Positions 46,483 to 58,768 of a stretch of 64,000 nt of DNA are shown in pieces. The translations under genes were made by a program, and so were the position numbers. The stretch spans positions 46,389,812 to 46,453,811 of the forward strand of contig CM034239.1 in assembly GCA_019916065.1 (NCBI GenBank). The letters are read 5' to 3'. The notes under the pieces are model-generated. The model was given only the letters and a program-made list of their open reading frames with translations, did not search any database and was not told the DNA's origin. Within the stretch, counting starts at the first letter, position 1; every line of letters begins with the position of its first letter. This DNA comes from Vitellaria paradoxa. Its lineage: Eukaryota; Streptophyta; Magnoliopsida; Ericales; Sapotaceae.

Positions 46483-47560
46483 AATACTAAATAGTTTTTT
46501 CACACTCTATTTGAAAATATTTCTCCCTTAGAATTGATTTGATTTTAAAATAAAGATTTGATTTGATTTAAAAAATAAAATTTTGTGTTTGGAACACATT
46601 TTAAATTCAAGAATTGAATTATTTTGATTTAGGAAAATTACCAAATTTGACTATGTTAATGGTAAATAGAAAATATAATAAATATGATATATGAGGATAA
46701 ATTTGTCTACTTAGATAGTTTAATAAAACAATAAATTCTCATCAAATTCTATTGATTTGAATTAAATTTCAAATAATATAAAATTTTCAAAATTTAATTA
46801 ATGAAATGAAATTAAATTCAGTTCAAAATTTTATTTTTATTTCAAATATAAAAATTAGCGAGAATTTTTATTAAATGAAATCAAATTTTATCAAATTTGT
46901 TATTCCTAACGAAGTGTTAATGATACCATGTGCCTCTAAAAATGTGACATGATTTTTGTAAAGAAGTTTAACTAATCCATGAAAATTATGTGCAAAAGTA
47001 ATAACATGGATGATGGATTCACTATCTCAATCATATTGCTATTTATTCCCTCTGGGAAATCAAAATTACTTAAAAGCAAGTGAAATGATCATTAGTTAAT
47101 TAAACCCATAGGTTATGTTTGCGTGTTTGCGTTCGCCAGGATTTGTAAAGAAAAGAGATTCAAAATTTCTTATTTTGTTTGAATTACGATGAAAAATAGA
47201 AAGAAAAAATAATTAAATTAAAGTTAATTAAATTAAAAAAAATTAATATATTGATAAATACTTTTTATTTTATTATATCTTTATAATTACGTCAGACGAT
47301 ACGATGATAAATATTTGACATTTTACATTTTTTTCATCTTTTCTTCTCTTTATTCCTACTTATAATGTTACTTATAATGTTTCAATGCTTTGAGTTATAA
47401 ATATATGCGAATTCGTATATGCTCCTTGTTATTTTCTACCCCATTATATATATAGATCCATACCCCCCCCCCCCAAAAAAAAAGAGCGCAGCAAAATATT
47501 TAGATTTGTTTGCTAAGGTTATTTATGAACATAAGCTTGTTTACTAGGTTTATTACCGAA
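46483..47560. other. AT-rich intergenic DNA after CNX7
   Basis: A repeat-like block at 46500-46920 has GATTTGATTTnAAA motifs that recur in both orientations. It is probably a degenerate MITE close to or in the CNX7 3' UTR. A C12 run lies at 47463-47474. No gene is seen. Confidence 0.5.
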
Positions 47561-48715
47561 CCCAAGCTCGAACCAAACACAATTTCTAGGAGAGAAAACA
47601 CAATATTCTGAAAATTTTATTCCCTCTAACTCAATTTTCTGAAATAAAAAGGAAATCTTTTATAAGAATAAACCAAGCCCTTTCTGCTTTACTAAAGCTT
47701 GAAAATAAAAAGACATTAACTAATTGATCCTCGACATGACAATTCCGTAGGCAACCACACCTTCAAGAAAATCAAGCCCGGAACCATTCAGGCTACGGTA
47801 AAGCCGACTGAAAATACAAACGCGATTACTCACAGTGCAGTAGCAGCTACTCGGGAAATTAAATGAGAAACAAGTAGTTCCACTTTGCCCTCTTGATTTT
47901 TACCCGAAATCTTATTTTAAAATTTGAATATATATATATTTGCAACAATTAAGTGTGCGAACCTTTCATTATTTGCAATGTCACATCATTGACTTTTTTT
48001 GACCATATCACTTTCACCAGTAACTATCTCATTTGCATAAATTTCAATGACAAAAAAGACCCTTAAGATGACATTACAACCAACACACTCACACAATTGA
48101 TTGTAAACACCAACCCCCCCCCCCCCCAAAAAAAAAAAACACCCAAAAAAAAAATTCTGAAAAAAAATTTTCAATAAACCTCCAAGGGGCAAAAGTGAAA
48201 TTTACTTAAAGCACGAATTCTAAACCAGCTCCCTCCCTCGAATAAAAATTTTCTTCAAGGGGGAGATGAAGAATGTTGCACACAAAATAAAATAATGCAT
48301 TTTACTTGCCATAAGCAGCCACAGTATTAGCCATTTTTTTTTAACACCATACATGTTAAATGAAGCCAATTGTGTGAAAAAGTAGAAGGAATAGACTCAG
48401 TCCAGTTCTCAAATTGCCCAAATACCTCCATCTAGAATAGAAAACGGGAATGAGAACTAACAACTGCATGTCGAAAAAAGGCAGCAGGCATTGTTAAAAT
48501 ATAAATTTCAACATCGATATATAAGGAATTCTGAAGAAAGTCACGGTTGAGTTCAGGTTCATATATGATACAGAAGTCTCTTAGTAAATTCAGGTTCATA
48601 TATAAAGGAAGCCAGAACACATGGATTATATTAGCCAAAACATAAAATACCATATAATTTTTGGACTTTACCCCATGAACACACTGCTTTCTCCTCTCTA
48701 TTTCAGCCTTCACTT
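47561..48715 (-). other. probable 3' UTR / downstream region of the DUF6821 gene
   Basis: GC content rises at 47690-47880, and an AATAAAATTT signal lies on the minus strand near 47615. Together these suggest a transcribed tail for the minus-strand gene ending at 48716. A C/A homopolymer cluster lies at 48115-48160. No conserved protein is recognised. Confidence 0.3.
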
Positions 48716-51700
48716 TCATCTCAAACTCATCACAGGCCATGCAGTCACCCCACCAGCCGCAGGCAGAGGTGGCCGTACACCTGGGACCCGTCTCACCACT
48801 TGGAAAGCTTCGTTAAGGCGTGCAGCACGGCTCATGAACTGATATACCTTCTGCAGATATCAATTGAAAATCAAAACAGTTAGGCACACATCCCATACAG
48901 CTCTTGTAAAATAATTATCATGGAGCGGAATGGATCCCTCCTTGTTGATTACTTAAATTGCTGAATGCAGAGAATAGATGAAAACAGGGGCCTAATTTTC
49001 TAAGACCACAAGATAATACCATCTTTACTCTTAGTTATGTAGTCCAATTCCGATTTGCCAATACAACAGAACCCCCCCCCCCAACCCACCAAAAAAAAAA
49101 ACCCAAAAAAAATAACATATTTATTTTGATAACTTGGGTGTCCAAGGGCAACTTGCACACATCTCGAATGATCTTTGGAGTTCTGAAGTTGACAACCCGA
49201 TAAGCCTCCAGTGGCCCCAAGAAGACTCTAATAGCTGACAATTAGGGTTCAAACCTCAATCAATAATAATAATAATAACAAAAAATTTCAACTTGTGATA
49301 CCACATCAACAGATACTCCAAACTGATTGAAAATATAACAAAACTGTAGGAATACTTTAGAGATGATAAAATAGGCTCTTAATTCTGGTAGGGTGGGTTA
49401 GGATTCACAGGTTTTGCTTAAAAATCTCAAGGACCGTGTCAATAACGTAATTTAAATTATAAATTACTAGTAGTCCAATCCTAGTCATTCATGCAACATC
49501 TACTATCCACATAACCAGCCTATGCAGTCACAAGGCAAACAACAATCCATGGTTCTAGCAACCATGTTTCTCGGCTATCAACCACTGCACAAGTTAGTTA
49601 GGATCAATTGATAAGTAACTTATCCATCCAGCATCCATGTAGTATAGGTTCTCAGCCAAAAAGAGAGAAACAAAATGTATATAGCAGGGTAAAAATGCAA
49701 GCAACTTGACTACAATGAATTAATGCCCAGGCAATGGTTGCTTAGTTTAACCAGAAATCCTTGGAAATATTTTCAAACATCAAACCTAATTCCAAGAACC
49801 ACTCAGTTAAAATCTCAGCTTCAAATTTATCTCCGCCTCATAATATTATCAGAAGGCAAATTCTCCCTTAAAGAAGTGAAACAGCTTTGAAACTGTTTTA
49901 ATATGACACCAACATGCTTTGTATGGAGACTAAAGTTGGAACTCATTTCAGTGCAAGACCAACACAAGATGTTAAACCACGGATAAACAATAATCAGAAC
50001 TGAAATTTAAAGTAAGACCTGCACTACACACAGGCCAGCAAAGCATTTTCACTATCAAAAAGATAAAAGGGCCACTGAAACACTTTCAGCCCATGGAAAA
50101 AGAAAACAGCAGAAAAGGTTTGGTAAAAATAAAGACTCGTGGCAGCAATTGTTTTTATAAGCATGTCTTTCTCTAATCTCTCCAACATAATAAATTTTGT
50201 TTGGTAACTTTACTCTCGAAAGGGATTCCTCTCCCAGCATAAAGATCACAATAAGAATAACAATCTTCTGAATTTGCAGCCTACTCCAAGACTTCAAGTC
50301 CAACCCCATTTATTTTAGCTGTCGAAAATTAGTTTGTGGTGTCTATAGTCAAAGAATCCTCAACATTACATTTATTCCAAGGCTCCAACTTCTCTTCAAA
50401 ATTAATTCTAACAATGCCACCAGTTATGGACTAAATTGACATTACAATAAATTCTCTCTCTCTCTCTCTCTCTCGATCTCGATATATATATATATATATA
50501 TATATATTTTTATCCATTTCACTTTCTGCTTACAATGACACAGATCTACCTTTTAGTTTGTATAACAAAAATTGGACATTAAAAAAAGGAAATCAATCAG
50601 AAATAAATTCAAGGTTGGGCAATCATTAACAATTGTTCACGAATCATGTAGGCAAGCAGTTTCCTATCTTCACTTGGAATTAAAAAAAGGGGGGGGGGGC
50701 GCAAAATAAAAAGAGAAAAAAGAAAGACCACGCTTAAAACGTATCAGAATATACCAAAATGCAGAGAAGACTCATTATGTATTTTATTCCAAACTTAAAT
50801 CTTATAGATACTTCAAATTAATTATTCACAAGTCCTGCCAAACAAGAAACAATATAAAAGGGAATCTGCACGAATTCAAAAATTTTATTTAGAACTCAAT
50901 CTGCAATGCATTCGGATTACTTAAAAAGCCACTGTACATATATTATTCCAAGTAACCAATTGATTATAAAAACCTAACATTCCATTTCATTGATGCTGGG
51001 AAGTCCAAAGGAAGGAAAGACATTTCTTTTTAAATACATAAAATTCAAGGTTCAATTTTTTATAGTCATGTAAAGGTACATCAAAATGTACCACGTATGT
51101 AATTGAAGCAATAAGAGAAAATAATTGCTATACAGTACAGATTTACTCACCTTATCATCCATGGTAACCTTCATTTGCCTCTGGCTCTTCCTCTTCATCT
51201 TATGCAACCTGCGCCCCAAGATGACTAAACCCACAACAGCAGCTGCCACCGAAAGAGTCAACGTTGGGCTAACTCTGAAAGCACAATATTTCAAGAACTC
51301 AAATGGAAGCTTCCACCACACAACACTCTTCTTCCGTTCCTCACCACCCAAATCAACTGCTCTTGTAACGGCATTTTGATTCTCGCTCGAAAGCCCACCT
51401 CCGGGAGCGGAGACTTCCCCGCTCTTCTCTCCAGCTGAAAGTTCCGACCCGTCAGAATTTGGGTCAGTGTCGTGCTCAAACTCCTCGAATTCCAATGAAA
51501 TCGGTCCACTTCCACCAGAATCAGCCCAGACTTTCCCCAAATCCTCCCCCTTAGATCCAATCTCGCCAACTCCTTCGAAACCCACTTGACTTTTACCATC
51601 TTCAACAAAACCCAATACGTGTTTATCATCAAATTCGCCAAATTTACGATCATCGGATCGATCGCTCCCCGAATCAGGCCAAGACTCACCCGATTCCCCG

Positions 51701-51975
51701 GTCGGATGCCTAACCTCCAACCCAGGATTGATCCAACTCCGATTGTCAGATCCAACAGAACCCTCCATGCTCGCATCAACCTCTGCAACAGCCATCACAT
51801 AATTGTTCTGGGAATCGATGGAGAAGTGATCTGTTCGAATCATACTGTCGGAATCCCCTTCGATTCCTTCCAAAACCCTCATCTTGTCAAGCGAATCGGA
51901 CGAGTTGATTGACTTGGTCTCATCCGAGTTATTGAGAAGCTCCCAATCCTGAAATTCGCCGGCTTCTCCATCCAT
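48716..51975 (-). CDS. DUF6821-like acidic single-pass membrane protein
   Basis: Function unknown. Exons are 51975-51151 (275 codons, donor AAG|GTGAGT) and 48850-48716 (44 codons plus TGA, acceptor ATCTGCAG), giving 319 aa. The start MDGEAGEFQDWELL is the first ATG. A long acidic, Ser/Asp/Gly-rich, probably disordered region follows (residues ~20-215). Next come VWWKLPFEFLKYCAFRVSP and one transmembrane helix (~237-254), then a basic tail (GRRLHKMKRKSQRQMK). Exon 2 encodes the conserved end VYQFMSRAARLNEAFQVVRR followed by VPGVRPPLPA and AWPVMSLR. This plan is typical of a plant-specific family annotated as DUF6821. No signal peptide is evident, so it is probably tail-anchored in an internal membrane. 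The family name is from memory and should be checked. Confidence 0.82.
48851..51150 (-). other. DUF6821 gene intron (2.3 kb)
   Basis: It contains a C10/A-run cluster at 49073-49113, a (CT)n(AT)n microsatellite at 50453-50508 and a G10 run near 50690. No nested gene is seen. Confidence 0.7.
50453..50508. repeat. (CT)n-(AT)n compound microsatellite
   Basis: About 11 CT units, a GATCTCGA spacer and about 12 AT units. Confidence 0.95.
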
Positions 51976-52017
51976 TAGGGTTGGGGTCGAACGACGAAAG
52001 CGAAACAAGCAAACCAA

Positions 52018-52050
52018 CCCCAACCCCAACCCCTACCCCTACCCTAACCC
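52018..52050 (-). promoter_or_regulatory. telomere-like G-tract array in 5' leader
   Basis: Six C-runs on the plus strand (52018-52021, 52024-52027, 52030-52033, 52036-52039, 52042-52044, 52048-52050) have a strict 6-bp period. On the transcribed-sense minus strand they read GGGTTAGGGTAGGGGTAGGG and then two more GGGG runs, 43-75 bases upstream of the DUF6821-like start codon. This fits a G-quadruplex-forming motif and a degenerate telomere repeat. Confidence 0.8.
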
Positions 52051-52411
52051 TAGAAAATGAAAGAGAAGGATGACAGGACGAGACGAACAACAGAGAACAC
52101 GAGAAGAACGAAAACAGCCGGATAGTCCGCCTTTGTTGGCATCCCCCACGCCCCCAAGAAAAAGGATTTTTTTTTTTTTTTTTTTTTCGGTTTTGTTTAG
52201 CTCAACTTCCAACTGTTAAAAATTTTTTATTTTTTAAAAATGGCTAAATTTACAATCCCATATTTTAAAAGTTATTTTCAATCTTAAAAGACAAAAATAT
52301 TAAATTAATTAAAAATTAAAAAACTAACCAATAAAAAAGTAACTTTTTTCTTTATAAAAAAAAATTAATTTTTTAATAACTAGTTAATAACTAGCTATAA
52401 GAAAAATTAAG

Positions 52412-52762
52412 GTGACATTTGATTTGTATTTTTATTTCTTGTTTTCTGTTTTTGCTTTTTACTTTTTGTTTTATGTGTTTTATTTTTTGAAAATTTTAAA
52501 ACACGAAAAATAAAAAATGTATTTGATTCAACATTTTATATTTTTTGTATTTTGATATTTTCTTCATTTTGGATTAAAAACGCTCAAAATAATTTTTTGT
52601 CATTTTGCATTTCATGCATAAACTAATTTTCTATTTTCTCAAAAAAGTTTTAAAAACACAAGTAATCCAATATGTTTTAAGTTATTTTCCTTACTATTTT
52701 CTTTATTTTTAAAAACGTAAAATAAAAAATAGGTTCAAAATCGTCTTCCCAAATGATACCTA
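52412..52762. repeat. dispersed ~350-bp AT-rich element (family C)
   Basis: It starts GGTGACATTTGATTTGTA. The right end reads in reverse as GGTATCATTTGGGAAG, an imperfect terminal inverted pair. Internal stretches (CGCTCAAAATAATTTTTTGT, ATGCATAAACTAATTTTC) match 45660-45912 and the arms of the palindrome at 63007-63979. Confidence 0.55.
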
Positions 52763-52835
52763 ACTTTTTTTTCCTCAAAAATATAGCCTTATTATAATAA
52801 AGAATCGGCTCAAAATATTTATCATAACACACCTA

Positions 52836-53816
52836 AGCCCCATTTGGTAATATTTTTATTTTCTATTTTTCTGTTTATGGCAATAGAAACATATTTATTA
52901 AATCTATTTACATTTTTTAGTTTTCAAAAAGATAAAAACTTAAATAGAAAACAGATATTTTTACTTTGTTGTTTTCTATTACAAACATTTTGTCAATTCC
53001 AATACTTTATTTATTTTTATTATGTCATATTAAAATAAATTATTTCATTCAAATATTTTATTAAACTAAAATTATTTTTAATAAATAATATAATTAATTT
53101 AAATTAATTAAATTAATACGTAATATCTTTATTAATTTATTTCTAATAAATAATTAAATTAAATTAGTGAATTTAATTAATAAGAAATATGTGTTATTAA
53201 ATTATTTTTAACAAATAATAAAATTTATTAATTTAATTTAATAAATAATTTAATTAATATAAATATATTTTATTAAATTATTTTAATAGATATTATATTT
53301 AGATTATTTAATTTAATTTAATTTAAAATAATTAATTTAAATAATATTAAATTAATTTAATTCAATAATTAATTTAATTTAATTTAATTTAATTAATATA
53401 AATTATATTTTATTAAATTATTTTTAATAAATATCTTAATTATATTATTTAAATTATTATAAAATATATTTCATTCAATTATTTTTAGTAAATAATATAA
53501 ATTATATTATAATTTATATTTTTTATATGTATTGGATTAAATGATATAATATTTACATTTTATTCAATTGTTTTCAATAAATAATATAATTAACTTAAAT
53601 TAATATAAAATATATTTATTAAACTTAATTAATTTTTAAAAAACTAAAAAAATTAAATATTTTATGAAAATAAAAAATTAATAATTATAAACAAAATTAT
53701 ATTTCCAAATACAGTTTCAATTTTCATTTCAAAAAAAGACAACAGAAAACAAAAAATAAAAAACATAAACATATAAACGCAAATAAAAAAATGATAACGT
53801 AACCAAACGGCTCCTA
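52836..53816. mobile_element. ~980-bp AT-rich element with TTTGG ends
   Basis: The left end is GCCCCATTTGGTAATATT and the right end reads in reverse GGAGCCGTTTGGTTACGTT. The core is almost pure TTAATTTAAATTAAT-type sequence. A partial second copy is at 58769-59340 (shared TCTATTGCAAACATTTTGTC). It has no coding capacity. Confidence 0.55.
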
Positions 53817-54188
53817 GAATACACTATCTGTAACACCCAATATTTAATTTTGGTCATTTATGTATTATTTTAGGCCAATAAAATATTTAAAATGGGATTA
53901 GGTAATTTATTCTATTTTTCTGTGAACCGGGTGTGGCCCAAAATTGATATTTGGTTGGACAATTGGGCCGGATCCAGCTTTTATTTTCCTTTCTTTTTCT
54001 TTGGAGTTTTTGGATGCCGGTCATTATTTATGGACTTATAATGATTTAAGTCATACTCAAAAAATTTGTTTGTGAATAAGTCACACTTGCAACAAAAAGA
54101 CAAAAAAGGACATCACGCGTTTTTCGCTATATTTCAAAACTGTCAGTTTTATCCGAAAATAGTGCACACTTTACTCATAACTTCCATG

Positions 54189-54516
54189 ACTTTCCATATT
54201 CTTTACAAAGCAAGCAAAACCGATTTTAGGAAACAAAATCAAAACTGTTTGAGAAAAACCTAATTCTGCAACTTTCCATCTTATTTACAAAGTAAGCAAA
54301 ACTAATTTTTGGAAACAAAATCAAAATTATTTTCGAGAAACCTAATTTTGCGACTTTCCATCTTCTTTACAAAGCAAGCAAAATCGATTTTTGGAAACAA
54401 AATCAAAACTGTTTGAGAAAAATCTAATTCTGCGACTTTCCATCTTCTGTACAAAGCCAGCAAAATCGATTTTTTGAAACAAAATCAAAACTGTTTGGGA
54501 AAAACTTAAATTGATC
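54189..54516 (+). repeat. four tandem copies of an 82-bp unit
   Basis: Units start ACTTTCCAT at 54189, 54271, 54353 and 54435 (exactly 82 bp apart). They contain TTTACAAAGCAAGCAAAAC and GGAAACAAAATCAAAACTG. It lies inside the 4.4-kb solo LTR. Confidence 0.95.
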
Positions 54517-54739
54517 ATCATTTCTAAGTATCTTTATTTTTTCTAATTTTGAAACAGTATCGGTACTATTTTGAAGATAGCTCAAAATGCTAATCAACCA
54601 CATGGATTTCTCTTACCCAAAACTTGTCATCTGCTTATAATTCATGGTACTGTTTTGAAAATAGTACCGGTACTGTTTTCATACTATCATAAAAAATATC
54701 AATCGATACATAACACAAACCATCTATACGAGCCAACAT

Positions 54740-55375
54740 TATCATATAGAACAGTACTACATAATAAAACAGTACCGCATAAAAAACAGTACCTCATTAA
54801 AACAACACCATTCTTTGTACGTGGTACTTCTTTTTGTGTTTAATGCTGGTCTTTGAATACTAGATACATTTGATATTGTGTTTATACGATAATACATCTT
54901 ACTAAAAACAGTACCACATAATAAAACAGTACCGCATAAAAAACAGTACCGCATAATAAAATAATACCGCATAAAAACAGTACCGCATAAAAAATAGTAC
55001 CTCATTAAAACAGCACCATTTTTTGTACGTGGTACTTCTTTTTGTGTTTAATGGTGGCCTTTGAATACTAGATACATTTGGTACTATGTTTATACGATAA
55101 TACATCTTACTAGAAATAGTACCACATAGAATAGTACCGCATAATAAAATAGTACAGCATAAAAAACAGTACCTCATTAAAACAGTATCATTTTTTGTAT
55201 GTGGTACTTCTTTTTGTGTTTAATGGTGGTCTTTGAATACTAGATACATTTGGTACTGTATTTATACGATAATACATCTTACTAGAAACAGTACCACATA
55301 GAATAGTATCATGTAATAAAACAGTACCGAATTAAAACAGTACCATATGTATGTGGTACTTCTTGCTAAAATTCA
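54740..55375 (+). repeat. nested repeat array of CAGTACCGCATAAAA type
   Basis: A higher-order unit starting GTACGTGGTACTTCTTTTTG begins at 54817, 55025, 55197 and (diverged) 55349, with spacing 208, 172 and 152 bp. The length differences come from different numbers of a short AAAACAGTACCGCATAA sub-unit. All six-frame ORFs here are products of the repeat. Confidence 0.92.
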
Positions 55376-56450
55376 ACAAAAAAATTATGAATATTAACAT
55401 ACCATTATTCGCATCCTTGCCCGTAGTTATTTATGGCATTTTAACCGACTTTTATCTCATTACATACTTGTTCAAATAAAAAATATACCATATATCTTCA
55501 CGCGATTTCTAAGGAATGAAACAAAAACGGAAAACGTGATTTGTGGTTACCACAATTTTCGGCAACTTCTGTCTCAGTTAATTATAGAAACAAAGGGCAT
55601 TTAAGTCATATTATAAATTATATTTAAAACCAAGTCGTGGAACCCACCCAAAAGTGTGATTTAAACACAAAACTTTCTACATTAATGCGACTTAAAAGCA
55701 ATACTTTTTTTTTTTTTTTTGCGTGACTAATAGCCTTAAAAGATTACAAAGTATGACTTAAATACAATTTTCTGTTTTTCTTTTTTTTCTTCTCTTTTCC
55801 CTTTGGCTTCTTTTTTTTCTTTGTTTGGGTTTGGCCTGTGGGGTTTTCCAGTGACCACGGGGAGAGAGAGAAGATAGAGAGAGAGAGAAAAGGTAGAGAG
55901 AGAGGGCGATCCGAGAAGGAAGAAAGACCGATCCAGGTAGTTTTCGACACTGCGAATGTTGTGGCGGTGTCCGTTTCGCACAAGTTCAATCGAGGTGCGA
56001 GAAATCGACGCCAAAAGGTTAGGTGGCTAAACTAAAATCTCTCAATTTCTCATTTTTTCTTCAGATTTGAGGTAAATGAGACCTATATTTGTGTTCTAGA
56101 CGTCACAGTGATCATTTTGGTATATTTATATACTTAATTTGGTGAAGTTTTATGAGATGTGTATATATATGTATATATATGCGAGCATGTATATATATGC
56201 GTATATGTGTTGAATTTTTCATACTTTTGATCCATGATAATTATTTAAATGAGATATAGAGATTTTGAGATAAATTTCTATATGTTTATTTTGTATGAAA
56301 GTGATTAAATTTAGACTGATAGTATGACATCAGTCTGAAAAATGGACGCTGACAGTGGAGGCGTTTACTGGAAGAAGAAACGGGAAAGAAAAAGAAAAAA
56401 GAAAAAAGAAAAAGAAAAGGGAAAATAGTTAGAGATATTATCATTTGGGT

Positions 56451-56671
56451 CCAAAACTTTTAAATAATCGCAAATTGACTCTTAAAGTTTTAGATAATTA
56501 AAAAATGGCCCCCAAAGTTTTAAATAATTACAAAGTCACCCCAAGAGTTTAAATAATTACAAAATGAACCCTAGAAGTTTAAATAATTACAAAGTGACCC
56601 TTAAAGTTTAGGAAAATTGTGATTTTACCCCTAAAGAATTGGAGAAGGATCATAATGTTGCCCTTAGAGTT
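56451..56671 (+). repeat. ~30-bp tandem repeat, 7-8 degenerate copies
   Basis: The unit is of the form AAAGTTTAAATAATTACAAA plus GTGACCCTT. It lies inside the 4.4-kb solo LTR. Confidence 0.88.
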
Positions 56672-58768
56672 TTTTTTTTTGATAGGTAAGTGGGAGGAGA
56701 GGTGAGTACCCCAGGTGTTAAACTCAGGTGGGTGAGGAAGCCGTTGAGGACTTTACCACTTCAGCTAAGGCACTTCCTCCTGTTGACCTTAGAGTTATGG
56801 AGGATTATAATTGATGTTACAAAATTAGAAGATGTTAGAAATAATGTAAATTTTGAGATTTTGAGGTATGTTTTGTTTTATGTTAATAATTGTGGAAAAC
56901 AATTACCATATATAATTAAACAAGACATAATTGATGATGGAATTGTATGAAACATAATTGATGGCTTAACATAGCATGTCTTGTTAATGTTGTGAATTCT
57001 TGAAGAGAATTATTATATATGATTGAACATGTTATGTGCATTAGAGTTGGGATAGTATTATCTGGTCTATGTTGAGGATATTGATTGGCTGAGAGTGCCA
57101 CATTTATATCGTGACATGTCGAGTCATGGGTTATATATGTAGACTGGGTTCACGATTTGAGAAAAATGAGAAAATGAGATTTTGAAAATATCAGATGATT
57201 TCCAGTCGATATATATATGACTAAAGATTAATCATTGGGAGTTGGGTATTAATATTGAAGTGAGATATTTTGGAATTTTCTCTGAATTATAGCTGGACCC
57301 TACTTGAGATGAGCGGATGCCTGCATAAGATGAGCGGATGCCTAACTAGGGGTGTAACACCGTTCTCTAGCGAATGGACCAAATGGTGTAACGCGGTTCC
57401 CCTGAGTCTTACACCAATGGGGGTGTAACACGGTTCCCCATTCGGTTTATATATATATTGAGATAATGGGATTGTTACATCTATTGATGAGATGTAAGGA
57501 TTATTATATTAATCATGAGTTTGGTCATGAAATAAAAGATATAAACTAGGAACTACGGTGACCTGATTCCTCAGATGGGATACGTAGGCAGCTCAGGCAA
57601 AAGTGGCATAAGTCTGGTCTTAATTATGGATGAGGTTTGAGTAGATAAAGATTGGATAACTGCATTACATCACATATGCATTTTTATATGATGTTTACAT
57701 TGCATGACATGATATGTGCATTTTATATTATGTTTGACTGCTATTGTTGTGAGTTATATTACATGTTTGAGCATATCCATTAGCACACCCTTGCATGGTT
57801 CTACCTAATGGGCTGGTTAATTTACTTTATCTATATTGCGGGTGATTCGGCGAGATCAGGAAATAGTCACCCAAAACTGAGTTAAGATTGATAGATGGTC
57901 TGTTACAGAATTTTACTTCTGTTGAAATGTTCATATTCCCCTTTGTGTGACCTGGGGGTGTAGATCCCAAAGTCAATTTATATTCGAGATTACATCATTG
58001 TTGATGAGACCTATGAGGCTGTATAAATCTTTAACGTAATCACCAGTGTGTGACCTTAAATTTATTGCGATTGATGATATTTTATTTATTTCATATGGGA
58101 ATAAGGAACGTATTTAGTTGTTCTGCTGGTTGTTATTGTATTAAAACTCGACTTTAGCACCAGTTTTTATTTAATTTATTTTGTTCCCATATTCCCATGC
58201 CGTCCGTCCCGGACAATTAAGTTAATGGCGTGACACTATCATATTGCATTATTGTATTGGATAGTCTAAAACAACGCGCTTTGATTTTGCGTTGTACGTA
58301 TATCTATTACTCCTTATTATTTTAATAAAATAAAATAAATTATTTTAATAATAAACTATTTATTTATTAAATATTATTTTAATAAAACAATTTATTAATT
58401 TTAGTTTGATTAAATAAATTATTATTTTATAATATTTATTATAATTATTTATAGGAAAATGTTGTTTACAGTTTTACAAGACGATAAAAGAAATATTTTA
58501 CGGGAATAATGAGAAAAATATAAAATTTTTACATTACTTCCTGTTACCCACCTTCCCTTAGGAGTCAAAATTTATCCCCTACAGAAGTAATTGTTAACAC
58601 AGAATAATTATTACTTCCGTCATCTAAATTGATGTAATGGAGGATAAAAAGTACCTCAGTACAATTTATCCTTTGTTAACCCAAAACAAACATCTCATAA
58701 ATAAAGCCACCATAACTATGCATATTATGTATAGAATCAAATAATTAACAATTCCAATTTTTCACTAA

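Larger units (their letters stand above)
53829..58235 (+). mobile_element. solo LTR (gypsy-like), 4.4 kb, TSD CTATC
   Basis: It starts TGTAACACCCAATATTTA and ends AATGGCGTGACA, with identical 5-bp duplications CTATC at 53824-53828 and 58236-58240. Neither end sequence recurs inside, so this is one long LTR with no internal domain. GATGGGATACGTAGGCAGCTC at about 57575-57595 is a motif commonly seen near the 3' part of large plant gypsy LTRs. A GAGA-rich, GC-richer block at 55850-56030 may be the transcription start/leader region. Three tandem arrays lie inside. LTRs this long occur in Tat/Ogre-type and some Tekay-type elements; the lineage is an inference. Confidence 0.87.

Noticed and set aside
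47690..47880. Exon-like minus-strand block with open frame ending GVVAYGIVMSRIN
   Set aside because: No start codon or conserved match was found, and a tempting splice inside it would need a 26-base intron. It is more likely the 3' UTR of the DUF6821-like gene.
54571..55177. Three frames rich in MRYCFLCGTV repeats
   Set aside because: Translations of the CAGTACCGCATAAAA tandem array, not proteins.
54189..55375. CRISPR-like array
   Set aside because: The repeats are directly adjacent, or vary in length without unique spacers. The genome is plant and the arrays sit inside an LTR.
55736..56035. Overlapping frames on both strands around the GAGA block
   Set aside because: Driven by AGAGAG and poly-K/poly-F sequence; probably LTR leader sequence.
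56678..56790. Possible SINE or tRNA-like sequence (GATAGGTAAGTGGG start)
   Set aside because: It looks like a common plant dispersed repeat, but I could not find matching Pol III boxes or boundaries.
53829..58235. Complete small LTR element or LARD rather than a solo LTR
   Set aside because: I found no second copy of TGTAACACCC or GGCGTGACA inside and no PBS or PPT, so solo LTR is simpler.
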